64,000 nt of DNA from Alteromonadaceae bacterium. GTDB taxonomy: Bacteria > Pseudomonadota > Gammaproteobacteria > Enterobacterales > Alteromonadaceae. Shown piece by piece: positions 26,108 to 34,360 of this stretch (position 1 is the stretch's first letter; each line of letters opens with the position of its first letter). A model generated the notes under the pieces. It had not been told where the DNA came from. It made no database searches and worked only from the letters and a program-made list of their open reading frames with translations. The position numbers and the translations under genes are program-made. The stretch lies in NCBI GenBank assembly GCA_013216015.1, contig JABSOI010000020.1, forward strand, positions 1 to 64,000, given 5' to 3'.

Positions 26108-27160
26108 ATGAAGGTTACAAATCAAGAAAACACCATACAGGCAGCGTTTTATGTTGGTAATAAAGGCTTCGAAATTTCCGACGCGCAAACAATCGCACCA
26201 GCAAAAGATGAAGTTCGTCTGGCCGTTGGTTATGTTGGGATATGTGGCACTGACATGCATATTTATCACGGCGTAATGGATCAACGTGTAGCACCGCCTA
26301 AAGTTATTGGTCATGAAATGTCAGGAACAATTGTCGAACTTGGAGAAAATGTTACCGGTTTTTCCATCGGTGAGGAAGTTGTCGTGAGACCTTTAGATTA
26401 TTGTGGTGATTGCCCAGCGTGTCATTCAGGTCATAGTCATATTTGTCATCAACTTAAATTTATGGGTATAGACAGCCCGGGCGCTTTTCAACATTTTTGG
26501 ACAGTGAAGGCCAGAACTCTACATAAATTACCAGCGTCTGTCTCTCTTAAACAAGGGGCCTTAATAGAACCATTAGCCGTCGCTTGTCATGATGTGGCTA
26601 GATCAAGATTAGTCGCCGGCGAAAAAGCGGTGGTAATTGGCGGGGGTCCAATCGGTCAACTCGTTGCTCAGGTTGCTAGAAGTACGGGTGCAGAAGTGCT
26701 TATTTCTGAAGTTAATGAATCCCGGTTAGCCTTCGCCAGAAGTAACGGGATCCTTGCCGTCAACCCGGTAGAACAAGATCTTGCACAATACGTATCAACC
26801 TGGACTGATGGAAAAGGTGCAGATGTAGTGTTCGAAGTATCAGGAGTAAAACAAGCTATTGAGGTAATGACAGAAATTACTGCCGTAAGAGCGCGTATAT
26901 GTATGGTGGCTATTCATAGTGAAAAACCAGCAATAGATTTATTTCAGTTTTTCTGGAAAGAATTAGAATTACTGGGCGCCAGAGTATACGAGCATCAAGA
27001 TTTTGAAAAAGCGATAGCCTTAATTGCCAACAAAGAAATTGATATTGAACCTTATATTACTTCCGTATCAGTGCTTGCTGAGATAAATGAGGCATTCGCG
27101 CAAATGTCGGGCAACCCGCAAGGCATGAAAGCCTTGGTTTCCTGTCTTAGTCCCTTGTAA
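26108..27160 (+). CDS. Zinc-dependent alcohol dehydrogenase, probable 2-keto-3-deoxy-L-galactonate 5-dehydrogenase
   Basis: 350 residues of the medium-chain dehydrogenase family. Catalytic zinc site: GICGTDMHIYHG (near 41) and GHEMSG (near 66); structural zinc site with four Cys in CGDCPACHSGHSHIC (near 98); Rossmann motif VVIGGGPIGQLVAQ near 178. In the anhydro-L-galactose route, KDGal is oxidised to 2,5-diketo-3-deoxygluconate/galactonate and then reduced by another enzyme to KDG, which inverts one carbon; the pairing of this gene with a KduD-like SDR fits exactly these two steps. Which of the two oxidises and which reduces cannot be decided from sequence. Second gene of the operon, 23 bp after the cycloisomerase. 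Confidence 0.8.
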   Translation: MKVTNQENTIQAAFYVGNKGFEISDAQTIAPAKDEVRLAVGYVGICGTDMHIYHGVMDQRVAPPKVIGHEMSGTIVELGENVTGFSIGEEVVVRPLDYCGDCPACHSGHSHICHQLKFMGIDSPGAFQHFWTVKARTLHKLPASVSLKQGALIEPLAVACHDVARSRLVAGEKAVVIGGGPIGQLVAQVARSTGAEVLISEVNESRLAFARSNGILAVNPVEQDLAQYVSTWTDGKGADVVFEVSGVKQAIEVMTEITAVRARICMVAIHSEKPAIDLFQFFWKELELLGARVYEHQDFEKAIALIANKEIDIEPYITSVSVLAEINEAFAQMSGNPQGMKALVSCLSPL

Positions 27161-27220
27161 AAGAAATCTGTTAAAGAAATCTGTTAAAGAAATCTGTAAA
27201 AGAATCCAGTAAAAGAATAA
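27161..27220. repeat. 13-bp tandem repeat in the operon spacer
   Basis: AAAGAAATCTGTT is repeated three times, then decays (AAAAGAATCCAGT, AAAAGAATAAGG). It fills the spacer between two operon genes and ends in the AAGG that serves as ribosome-binding site of the SDR gene. Confidence 0.8.
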
Positions 27221-27231
27221 GGTTAAAAACC

Positions 27232-27999
27232 ATGATATTAGATAAATTCAGTTTAAAGGGCAAAACCGCTCTCGTAACGGGTTGCAAAAGAGGCATAGGC
27301 AAAGCGATGGCTATAGCATTGGCAGAAGCAGGTGCCGACATTATTGGCGTGTCTGCATCATTACCCGATGAGGGTTCTGAAATTGCTGAGCAAGTGACTA
27401 AGCTTGGACGAAAATTTTATGCCTATCAATGTGATTTTAGTGTGCGTGATGAACTTTACCGTTTCATTGATAAAGTTAAAGAACAACATTGTGTTATTGA
27501 TATATTAGTAAACAATGCCGGCACCATTTTAAGGGCACCGGCAGCAGAGCATAGTGATGAACTTTTTGATACAGTTATGGAGGTTAACCTGAATGCTCAA
27601 TTTATTTTAAGCAGAGAAATAGGTAAATCTATGTTGACCCGACAATCTGGTAAAATAATTTTTACCGCTTCGTTGCTGACCTATCAAGGAGGAATAACTG
27701 TTCCGGGTTATGCCGCAAGTAAAGGAGCAATAGGTCAACTGGTTATGGCTTTGTCAAATGAATGGGCATCTCAGGGTATCAATGTCAATGCGATAGCTCC
27801 TGGTTATATTGCGACAGATAATACCGAAGCATTAAGAAATGATACACAACGAAGTACCTCTATATTAGCTCGTATACCACAAGGACGATGGGGACAACCG
27901 GAGGATTTTATGGGACCAGTGGTATTTTTGGCCTCAGATGCATCAAAATATATGAATGGCAGCACCGTCCTCGTTGACGGTGGTTGGATGGGAAGATAA
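27232..27999 (+). CDS. KduD-like short-chain dehydrogenase
   Basis: 255 residues of the classical SDR family: cofactor motif [12 protein letters not shown] (near 17), NNAGTI (near 90), catalytic Ser near 143 ([11 protein letters not shown]), Tyr-x-x-x-Lys in PGYAASKGA (near 158), ending in DGGWMGR, which is the usual end of KduD (2-keto-3-deoxygluconate 5-dehydrogenase). Here it likely interconverts KDG and the 2,5-diketo intermediate made by the zinc dehydrogenase. Third gene of the operon; its stop is directly followed by the aldehyde dehydrogenase start two bases later. Confidence 0.85.
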   Translation: MILDKFSLKGKTALVTGCKRGIGKAMAIALAEAGADIIGVSASLPDEGSEIAEQVTKLGRKFYAYQCDFSVRDELYRFIDKVKEQHCVIDILVNNAGTILRAPAAEHSDELFDTVMEVNLNAQFILSREIGKSMLTRQSGKIIFTASLLTYQGGITVPGYAASKGAIGQLVMALSNEWASQGINVNAIAPGYIATDNTEALRNDTQRSTSILARIPQGRWGQPEDFMGPVVFLASDASKYMNGSTVLVDGGWMGR

Positions 28000-28001
28000 T
28001 A

Positions 28002-29453
28002 ATGATAAATATAAAGAATAACTTACATTTTATTAATGGTGAATATGTTGCGTCAAAGACCAGTGACAATATTGAGGTATATAGCCCCAGCACTGGTGAA
28101 CAACTGGGTAGTATTCCAGCGGGCTGTGAAGAAGATGCACAATACGCACTTGAGGTTGCCAATGCTGCCCAAAAAACCTGGCGTAAAGTTACCGCCCGTA
28201 ATAGAGCTACAATATTGCGTAAGTTTGCTGCAGGTATTCGCGCACAAGCCGATGAACTTGCACACTTACTGGTGTTGGAACAGGGTAAACTTATCTCGGT
28301 TGCTGATATTGAAGTGGAAGCGACCGCTACCTTTATTGAGTATGCCTGTGATAACGCCTTAACTTTAGAAGGTGATATTTTACCTTCCGATAACGAAGAT
28401 GAAAAAATTTATATCCACAAATACCCCAAGGGTGTGGTTGTTGGAATCACCGCCTGGAACTTTCCTTTGGCGCTGGCAGCAAGAAAAATTGGACCCGCTT
28501 TAATTACAGGCAATACCATCATCATTAAACCTACGGCTGAAACTCCGCTAACCACTTTAGAACTGGGCAGAATAGCCAATGAAGCAGGTGTCCCGGCAGG
28601 CGTACTTAATATTGTGAATGGCAATGGTTCAGAAGTTGGGAAATATTTGTGTGAAAGTCCTATCACTAAAATGATCACGATGACAGGCAGCACCCGGGCA
28701 GGCCAATCTATCTATCATAGCAGTGCCGAGCACTTAACCCATGTAATGCTTGAACTTGGTGGTAAAGCACCATTTATTGTAATGAATGACGTAAACATAG
28801 ACAGTGCAGTTGAAGATGTTTTTTGGGCACGATTTGCCAACTGTGGACAAGTCTGTACCTGTGCTGAACGCCTGTACCTTCATGAAGATATTTACGATGA
28901 ATTTATGACAAAATTTATTGATAAGGTGAGTCAACTAAAAGTTGGTGATCCATTGGATCCTAACTCCGAAATGGGCCCCAAGGTCAATCAACGTGAAGTA
29001 GACTTCATTGACAGCCAGGTAAAACATGCAGTTTCACAAGGGGCCACTATTGCTTTTGGCGGTAAAATAGCCAAGGTGGATGGATTTGAAAATGGTGCAT
29101 GGTATCAACCAACAGTTTTAGAAAATGTCACCCAGGATATGACTATTGTGCATGAAGAAAGTTTTGGTCCAATATTACCTGTCGTTAAAATCAGCAGTAT
29201 TGAGCAAGCAATAACATATAGCAACGATTGTGAATTTGGCTTATCGGCTTACCTTTATACCAACAACCTGGCCTGGATTTCAAAATGTATAGACGAAATT
29301 GAAGTAGGTGAAGTTTACATCAATCGAAGCATTGGCGAGCAACATCAAGGTTTTCATTATGGCTTAAAAATGAGTGGTTGTGGCGGTGAAGATGGTAAAT
29401 ATGGTTTAGAGCAATATCTTGATAAAAAAACTGTTTACCTAAATCATTGTTAA
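28002..29453 (+). CDS. Aldehyde dehydrogenase, probable 3,6-anhydro-L-galactose dehydrogenase
   Basis: 483 residues of the NAD(P)-aldehyde dehydrogenase superfamily, similar in style to lactaldehyde/glycolaldehyde dehydrogenase AldA. Cofactor-binding [14 protein letters not shown] near 146, catalytic Glu in [10 protein letters not shown] near 250 and catalytic Cys in [16 protein letters not shown] near 284. First step of the pathway: oxidation of anhydrogalactose to anhydrogalactonate. The ATG at 28002 has GGAAG six bases upstream inside the end of the SDR gene; an upstream in-frame TTG is less likely. Last gene of the four-gene operon. Its TAA stop lies inside a perfect regulon operator. Confidence 0.82.
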   Translation: MINIKNNLHFINGEYVASKTSDNIEVYSPSTGEQLGSIPAGCEEDAQYALEVANAAQKTWRKVTARNRATILRKFAAGIRAQADELAHLLVLEQGKLISVADIEVEATATFIEYACDNALTLEGDILPSDNEDEKIYIHKYPKGVVVGITAWNFPLALAARKIGPALITGNTIIIKPTAETPLTTLELGRIANEAGVPAGVLNIVNGNGSEVGKYLCESPITKMITMTGSTRAGQSIYHSSAEHLTHVMLELGGKAPFIVMNDVNIDSAVEDVFWARFANCGQVCTCAERLYLHEDIYDEFMTKFIDKVSQLKVGDPLDPNSEMGPKVNQREVDFIDSQVKHAVSQGATIAFGGKIAKVDGFENGAWYQPTVLENVTQDMTIVHEESFGPILPVVKISSIEQAITYSNDCEFGLSAYLYTNNLAWISKCIDEIEVGEVYINRSIGEQHQGFHYGLKMSGCGGEDGKYGLEQYLDKKTVYLNHC

Positions 29454-29457
29454 CAAT
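29446..29457. promoter_or_regulatory. Operator-like palindrome overlapping a stop codon, upstream of gntR
   Basis: Perfect ATTGTTAACAAT; the TAA in its centre is the stop codon of the aldehyde dehydrogenase gene. About 97 bp upstream of the regulator gene, so probably an autoregulatory site or a roadblock. Confidence 0.6.
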
Positions 29458-29553
29458 TTATTGTAACCTTGTTATTATAGGGCGAGTTACTATTAACTAA
29501 TGCCCTATAATTTAAACCCTATAATTTAACATCGTTTAAAGGACAAAATATTC

Positions 29554-30162
29554 ATGCTTGACTCAACTGAAATAGTGTCGGTACGGGAACAAATAGCTCG
29601 TCAATTACGGGCTGATATCATTAACGGTGTTTTAACAGAAAAAACCAAATTAAAAGAACAAGAACTGGCAACAAGGTTCAATGTTTCACGCGGGCCTGTA
29701 CGCGATGTTTTACTTCAGTTAACCAAAGAAGGTTTACTGATCTCAAAAAATAACTGTGGCGTAATCGTCAACAGTGCCCCAAAATCAGAACTGCAACCTT
29801 TAATGGTAAATTTGCGGGTAAAAATAGAATGCCATGCGATCAAAATAATCATTAATGAATTAACCGAACAAGATTTCACCCAACTTGATAAAATTTTGGC
29901 CACTATGACCAAAGCCTTTGAAGAACAGAACTATTACTTAGTCACTGAAACCGATATGGCCTTTCACCGTTATTTAGTACATAAAGCAGGTGGTGACGAT
30001 TTGGTTAATTTGTGGCAACCAGTGATTTACCGTATGCGAATGAACTACAAACGCATCAGCACTCCTGATGAATGTTTTGAAGAGCATAACCAACTGCTGA
30101 CTTATTTAAAAAATAAAGAATTGAAACTCGCTTTAGGGGCGCTTAAAGACAACGTTAAATAA
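29554..30162 (+). CDS. GntR-family transcriptional regulator (FadR/FCD group)
   Basis: 202 residues. Winged helix at 10-75 (VREQIARQLRADIINGVL, LATRFNVSRGPVRDVLLQL) followed by an all-helical FCD ligand domain with the His/Asp pattern of metal-assisted binding (MAFHRYLVHKAGGDDLV near 140). The C-terminus is about 15-25 residues shorter than usual. AAAGGA precedes the ATG. As the only regulator in the locus it most likely binds the recurring ATTGTTAACAAT palindromes and releases them when a pathway acid (for example KDG or anhydrogalactonate) accumulates. This is inferred from neighbourhood and from the general operator style of FCD regulators. Confidence 0.85.
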   Translation: MLDSTEIVSVREQIARQLRADIINGVLTEKTKLKEQELATRFNVSRGPVRDVLLQLTKEGLLISKNNCGVIVNSAPKSELQPLMVNLRVKIECHAIKIIINELTEQDFTQLDKILATMTKAFEEQNYYLVTETDMAFHRYLVHKAGGDDLVNLWQPVIYRMRMNYKRISTPDECFEEHNQLLTYLKNKELKLALGALKDNVK

Positions 30163-30375
30163 TCTTGATACCAAACCCATTGAATAATAGCAATCTGCAT
30201 AACTAACTGATCTATTTTCTATGATTAGTGCATGAGTCCAGAAAGTTCGAAGCTGAATAAAAATGCTTTACGAAAGAAATGCCAGCTTATAGATCAAACA
30301 GCTGATACGATGTCGACGTTCTGTCTCGGTTTGGGGCACTTAGTGAGATAGAATTTATTGTACCAATGTTGCACT

Positions 30376-30484
30376 CGTAGTTCGCACATTTATGTGCGCC
30401 TTGAAGTGAGCGTGGATACCCTGATATTGTTCCAGACAATATTCAGGATACACCCCATCCATGGGGATAAATCCACGAACTACG
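30376..30484. repeat. Branched (cruciform-type) inverted repeat element
   Basis: Outer arms CGTAGTTCG (30376-30384) and CGAACTACG (30476-30484) are perfect complements. Inside are further pairings: GCACA/TGTGC at 30384-30397, CGTGGAT (30411) with ATCCACG (30471), CCTGATATTGT with ACAATATTCAGG at 30420-30446, and CCCCAT/ATGGGG at 30453-30466. It could be a structured RNA, a MITE end or a recombination site. Confidence 0.6.
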
Positions 30485-30571
30485 GGGTTAATCAAATCCA
30501 TTTGCCTGCAGAAAATATATCTCAAAAATTAAATGTTCATCAAGGTCAACTTTAGTTATCCAAGTCGCTTT

Positions 30572-30586
30572 GGGAGCGTTAGCGCC
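30572..30586. repeat. 15-bp direct repeat, left copy
   Basis: GGGAGCGTTAGCGCC, identical to 31975-31989. The two copies bracket the integrase relic and the toxin-antitoxin pair, like attachment-site cores. Confidence 0.65.
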
Positions 30587-30596
30587 CCCTAAATTG

Positions 30597-31210
30597 TTAA
30601 GTTTCTGTCTCTTCTGAAATAGAAAGCGCATCTTCAATTTCAACTCCTAAATATTTAATAGTGCTTTGTAATTTCGAATGACCTAACAGTAATTGGATAG
30701 CACGAAGGTTTTTAGTTTTAGCATAAATCAGTGATGCCTTGGTTCTGCGTAATGAGTGAGTTCCATATTGCGTAATATCCAAGTCTAGTTCAGTGACCCA
30801 TTGCTTAACAATTTTTGCATAATAATGATAACTAATGTGTTTTTTAGCTTTCGTCGACTAAGGAATATAAAATCTGAAGGTGCTAATTGTTTTTCGTGAA
30901 CCCATTGTGTTAAACATTGCTGTGTTTTTGCCGTAATTTCAAATTGAACTTCACGGTGCGTTTTTTGTTGTTCAATCATAGCCCTAGATTGGATTAAACC
31001 ACTTGAAGCTATATCTCTGACTTTTAGACTAATTAAATCACAAGATCGCAGCTTACTATCTAAAGCTAAATTGAATAACACTAGTTGTTCAAGATTATGT
31101 TCAATTTCCAGTCTAATTCGTATACGCCAAATATCTTCAAGTTATGCACTTATTATTTGAATCTAAGCTTTCTTTTGACCAACGCGTTTACCTTTATTCC
31201 AAGTCAACAT
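30597..31210 (-). pseudogene. Tyrosine recombinase relic
   Basis: A site-specific integrase of about 200 residues can be reconstructed from three broken pieces. It starts at an ATG at 31210 behind GAGGTGAT (MLTWNKGKRVGQKK) and meets a TAG after 15 codons. A second piece (31135-30850) reads IRIRLEIEHN, LALDSKLRSCDLISLKVRDI with the first catalytic Arg. A frameshift near 30845 leads into KQWVTELDLDITQYGTHSLRRTKAS (H-x-x-R) and LLGHSKLQSTIKYLGVEIEDA with His and the Tyr nucleophile. The family is the small integrase type common in Shewanella and relatives. At least two lesions make it inactive. It lies next to a 15-bp repeat that flanks the unit on both sides. Confidence 0.82.
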
Positions 31211-31281
31211 AAATCACCTCAGTTATAGTAAATCAATAAATTATAATTCTTAAAAGTTCACATCTATGTTAACCTTTAAGA

Positions 31282-31632
31282 GTGAAGAAAATAAATTTTT
31301 ATACTACCGTTGACGGTAAATGTCCTATTGCTGAGTTCCTTGATTCCCTAAATGGTAAGCAGGCTCAAAAGGTTGCTTGGGTGTTACAAGTTATTGAAGA
31401 ACTCGATGTTGTGCCAACATCTTATTTGAAGAAGCTAGTTAATACAGATGGCATCTGGGAGATTAGAGTTCAAAATAGTGGTAATATTTTTAGACTATTA
31501 GGATTTTTTGAAGGTGACAACCTCATCATATTAAATCATGGTTTTGTGAAGAAAACTCAAAAGACCCCGTCTAAAGAAATAAAAATTGCTGAAAAACGTC
31601 GTAAAGACTATTTATTAAGGAAGAAACAATGA
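31282..31632 (+). CDS. RelE/HigB-superfamily toxin (phage Gp49-like)
   Basis: 116 residues of the Gp49-like HigB group: FYTTVDGKCPIAEFLDSL at the start, IWEIRVQNSGNIFRLLGFF near 57-75, LIILNHGFVKKTQKTPSKEI near 80-100 and a basic tail. Such toxins are ribosome-dependent mRNA endonucleases. The start is a GTG at 31282; the ribosome-binding site is weak. The stop overlaps the antitoxin start by four bases (ATGA), giving toxin-first order as in higBA. The basic residues expected for RNA cleavage are present, so it appears intact. Confidence 0.88.
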   Translation: MKKINFYTTVDGKCPIAEFLDSLNGKQAQKVAWVLQVIEELDVVPTSYLKKLVNTDGIWEIRVQNSGNIFRLLGFFEGDNLIILNHGFVKKTQKTPSKEIKIAEKRRKDYLLRKKQ

Positions 31633-31904
31633 GTGATTTTCAAAAATATCTATCAAAACGTCTTACTAATGATTCCGAATTTGCGGAAAATTACAATAAA
31701 GGTTATGAAGCATTCAAGTTTGGTGTGATCTTAAAAGAGGCGCGAAAAGAAGCAGGTTTAACTCAACTTGATATAGCTGACAAATTACATACACAAAAAA
31801 GCGCAATTTCTCTAATAGAGAATCATTCAGAAGATGTGAAACTTTCAACGCTTGAGCGATTTGCAACTGCTGTGGGTAAAAAACTTGAAATTCACCTAGT
31901 TTAA
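31629..31904 (+). CDS. XRE-family antitoxin (HigA-like)
   Basis: 91 residues with a helix-turn-helix at about 30-85: LKEARKEAGLTQLDIADKL, then SAISLIENHSEDVKLSTLERF. It neutralises the toxin encoded just upstream and represses the shared promoter. AAGGAAG precedes the ATG. The unit lies between 15-bp repeats next to an integrase relic, a frequent home for toxin-antitoxin pairs, where they stabilise the element. Confidence 0.9.
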   Translation: MSDFQKYLSKRLTNDSEFAENYNKGYEAFKFGVILKEARKEAGLTQLDIADKLHTQKSAISLIENHSEDVKLSTLERFATAVGKKLEIHLV

Positions 31905-31974
31905 TTTGCCCAAGAAAATGTATGGCAAAACAATTGCCATACAAAATTACACTATTAATTTTCTAATACGCAAA

Positions 31975-31989
31975 GGGAGCGTTAGCGCC
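31975..31989. repeat. 15-bp direct repeat, right copy
   Basis: GGGAGCGTTAGCGCC, same orientation as 30572-30586. The flanking bases differ. Confidence 0.65.
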
Positions 31990-32218
31990 TTAGAATATTT
32001 AAACTAATGTCAGCTACCTCCGGAAATAGTGGGCATAGTTTATCGGTGATTTTAATCTAAATTTTTGACCCCTATGTGGTAGAGCGCGATGGTAACACGC
32101 GACGGTCGCAAAAAGTAATCGACTCAAATTCATCAATAGATATAGAAGGCTGACAAAGTTCGTATTACTAACGTAAAACATCATAAGATTAGAAATACTA
32201 TTTCTAATTGTTAGAATT

Positions 32219-32371
32219 GCGCAGGAGGGCGTAACCCATCGTTCAAGCTTTGAAATATTGAAACAAATTTATATTAATTCTGCTCATTCAATATTTTAAC
32301 GTTATTTATTCATGTAATTATTTACAGGTGAATTGATGGGTTACGCCTACGGCTAACCACATCCTACAACT
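32219..32371. repeat. GATGGGTTACGCC-type dispersed inverted repeat, copy 1
   Basis: Left arm GGGCGTAACCCATC near 32227 and right arm GATGGGTTACGCC near 32336 are complementary, with outer AGGA/TCCT ends. The same consensus recurs at 49151 and 61771. It resembles the REP-like GTAGGATGGGTTA sequences widespread in gammaproteobacteria. Confidence 0.75.
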
Positions 32372-32434
32372 AAAAAATGCAATAATTATTTTGGACGCTA
32401 AGGTGACAGAATCAATACAAAATCTAAACTAAAC

Positions 32435-33016
32435 CTATGCACGTTCAATATTCACATGTTCTTCACTTATTGGCTTCAGTAACACCGCAAGCTGTTCTAC
32501 CGGCGATTGAAACCAATATTGTGTATGCTCTGGCAAAATAAACACAGGCATTCGCTTGTGGTATTGAGCGCACTTTTCATTAGGCGTTGTTGTTAAAGTA
32601 ACTAATTTAGGAGATTCTTCCTGATACCAAATACCAGCCATCAGTAGTGGATCTCCATTTTCGAGCGAAAAGTGATATTTTTGCTTTTTACCATTTTCAG
32701 TCCGCCACTCGTACCAACCGGAACAAGGCACTAAACACCTGTGCGTTTTAAAAGCTTGCCTGAATGTGGTTTTTTCTGAAACTGTCTCACCTTGCGCATT
32801 AATCAAGAGTTTTTTTGACCAGCTGGGTTGTATGCCCCAACTTGTGTCTAATTGCTGATAACCCGCCCCTGTGTTTTTCAAGGTAGTTGCCACAATGGTT
32901 GCTACCGTTTGACTTGGGCTTAAATTATTATTCGTTGGTGTAGAGAAATTGAAACCGAAGAAATCACTGATAATCGGACATAAACTATCATGAACAACAT
33001 TCATTCTACCGCACAT
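32435..33016 (-). CDS. SRAP/HMCES-family protein (YedK-like)
   Basis: 193 residues. Members cross-link covalently through Cys2 to abasic sites in single-stranded DNA and protect them. Cys2 is present (MCGRMNV), as are the conserved Asn near 77 (INAQGET), Glu near 82-86, the block RCLVPCSGWYEW near 95-106 and the active-site His in QYHKRMPVF near 155. It is 87 bp downstream of umuC on the same strand, so it is probably the last gene of the LexA-controlled umuDC operon. Being close to a translesion polymerase fits a shared role in lesion tolerance. Confidence 0.93.
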   Translation of the reverse strand: MCGRMNVVHDSLCPIISDFFGFNFSTPTNNNLSPSQTVATIVATTLKNTGAGYQQLDTSWGIQPSWSKKLLINAQGETVSEKTTFRQAFKTHRCLVPCSGWYEWRTENGKKQKYHFSLENGDPLLMAGIWYQEESPKLVTLTTTPNEKCAQYHKRMPVFILPEHTQYWFQSPVEQLAVLLKPISEEHVNIERA

Positions 33017-33103
33017 GTTTTATACCTTTTTTAATCATATTTGCTCCTTCCCCAATGAAAGTCTAGTGAAAAGAAATAAAAAGCTAAGGAAAAGAAATAA
33101 AAA

Positions 33104-34360
33104 TCAGCAAATAATTTTAGGGATATCTTTCCACTTACTTGTATAACTGGGTGATAAAAAATTCCGCCGCATTGCCCATTTTTCATTTTGACCTGCCGCA
33201 GCCACTTCCACGGTTCCTTTACCATAACGTTTATTTATTTTGTCATAACATTTCATCAATTTAGGATTATTAATACTGACACTAAACATATCCTGCTGAT
33301 AAAACCGTCGGTTTTCAAGTTCAATGGCACCTGCCCCGCAACGATAAAAATTGACACCCGGTAAATAAATACTATCAAAAACATAAGAAATTGCTTCAGC
33401 TATTTTTATTGTATTGTCGGTAGCAGCAGGAAACTCGTAAATTAGTGATTTTTTATAATAATTTTCATCATGTGGCGAACTGGAAGCAAATACAAGCAAA
33501 CGTTTAATCAAAGACCGCTGTTGCCTTGCTTTCCTGGCGACTATACAAGCATGGCTTGTTATAGCTGCTTTAAGCGCATTGTAATCAGTGATCCGCTGAC
33601 CAAGACTTCTGGTTGAAAATATTTCTTTTTTATCTTGCCTCACTTCATCCCACGACAAACAGGGAACGCCATTAAGCTCGTTAACCGTACGCTCGACCAG
33701 CACACTGAATTGATTTCTCATTATTCTTGGCGATTGATTAGCTAAATCCCACGCATCTTTAATTCCGAGAATACTCAATTTATTACCTAAACGATCGCCA
33801 ATGCCCCACACATCAGTTAAAGACATTCGAGACAATATCGCTTTGCGCGATAAATCATCATCAATAATTGCAACACCATCAAAGCCGGATAATTTCTTAG
33901 CGGCATGATTAGCAGCTTTTGCCAGTGTGGGCGTTGTTCCAAAACCAACACCAACGGGGAGACGCGTTTCTTTCCATACTGCCCGTCTAATTTTATGACC
34001 ATACTGATGCCAGTCATCAATAAGGCTGTTGTAATTTTTAAACTCCAAAAATGATTCATCAATAGAGTAAACGTATTGATTATCACAAAACCGGCCAATA
34101 ACATTCATCATTTTGTCGCTTAAATCAGCATAAAGTTCGTAGTTTGATGAACGGATAACAACGTTATGTTTAGCCAGAAAATTCTTTATTTGAAAATAGG
34201 GTTTGAATTTTGGCACTCCCAAACGCCTTGCATTGGGACAAACAGCACAAATACAGCCATCATTATTCGTTAAAACAACAACGGCTTTTCTACGAATAGA
34301 GGGATCGAATACTTTCTCTGCAGACGCATAATAAGCAACAGCATCAACTAAAGCATACAT
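33104..34360 (-). CDS. umuC: DNA polymerase V catalytic subunit
   Basis: 418 residues, Y-family translesion polymerase. Readable: MYALVDAVAYYASAEKVFDP with the first catalytic Asp (the usual DCNSFY is changed to DAVAYY), VVLTNNDGCICA, SIDESFLEF with the Asp-Glu pair near 100, GVGFGTTPTLAKAANHAAKK near 134-153 and helix-hairpin-helix VWGIGDRLGNKL near 185. The C-terminal part is the UmuC-specific tail. The start overlaps the end of umuD by 13 bp. Length matches plasmid and chromosomal UmuC proteins. Confidence 0.95.
   Translation of the reverse strand: MYALVDAVAYYASAEKVFDPSIRRKAVVVLTNNDGCICAVCPNARRLGVPKFKPYFQIKNFLAKHNVVIRSSNYELYADLSDKMMNVIGRFCDNQYVYSIDESFLEFKNYNSLIDDWHQYGHKIRRAVWKETRLPVGVGFGTTPTLAKAANHAAKKLSGFDGVAIIDDDLSRKAILSRMSLTDVWGIGDRLGNKLSILGIKDAWDLANQSPRIMRNQFSVLVERTVNELNGVPCLSWDEVRQDKKEIFSTRSLGQRITDYNALKAAITSHACIVARKARQQRSLIKRLLVFASSSPHDENYYKKSLIYEFPAATDNTIKIAEAISYVFDSIYLPGVNFYRCGAGAIELENRRFYQQDMFSVSINNPKLMKCYDKINKRYGKGTVEVAAAGQNEKWAMRRNFLSPSYTSKWKDIPKIIC

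Larger units (their letters stand above)
30163..30596. other. Gene-free region with a branched inverted-repeat element
   Basis: No supported gene. A 39-codon frame from 30232 lacks a ribosome-binding site and was not called. Between 30376 and 30484 is a highly structured element, listed separately. Confidence 0.5.
31905..32434. other. Gene-free region with two inverted repeats
   Basis: No gene seen. It holds the right 15-bp repeat (31975-31989), a short palindrome ATTAGAAAT/ATTTCTAAT at 32188-32208 and a long inverted repeat of the GATGGGTTACGCC type (32219-32371). Confidence 0.55.

Noticed and set aside
11685-29453. Carrageenan rather than agar as the substrate of the locus
   Set aside because: No sulfatase and no GH16/GH82-type carrageenase; the Zn-ADH plus KduD-like pair fits the L-sugar route. 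It remains a secondary possibility.
30232-30351. 39-codon frame after gntR
   Set aside because: No ribosome-binding site, no conserved-looking features.
30376-30484. tRNA-like gene from the branched fold
   Set aside because: No anticodon-arm geometry, no TTCRA-type T-loop and no CCA-side acceptor.
33031-33225. 64-codon frame at the 3-prime end of umuC
   Set aside because: It overlaps umuC in another frame and has no independent support.
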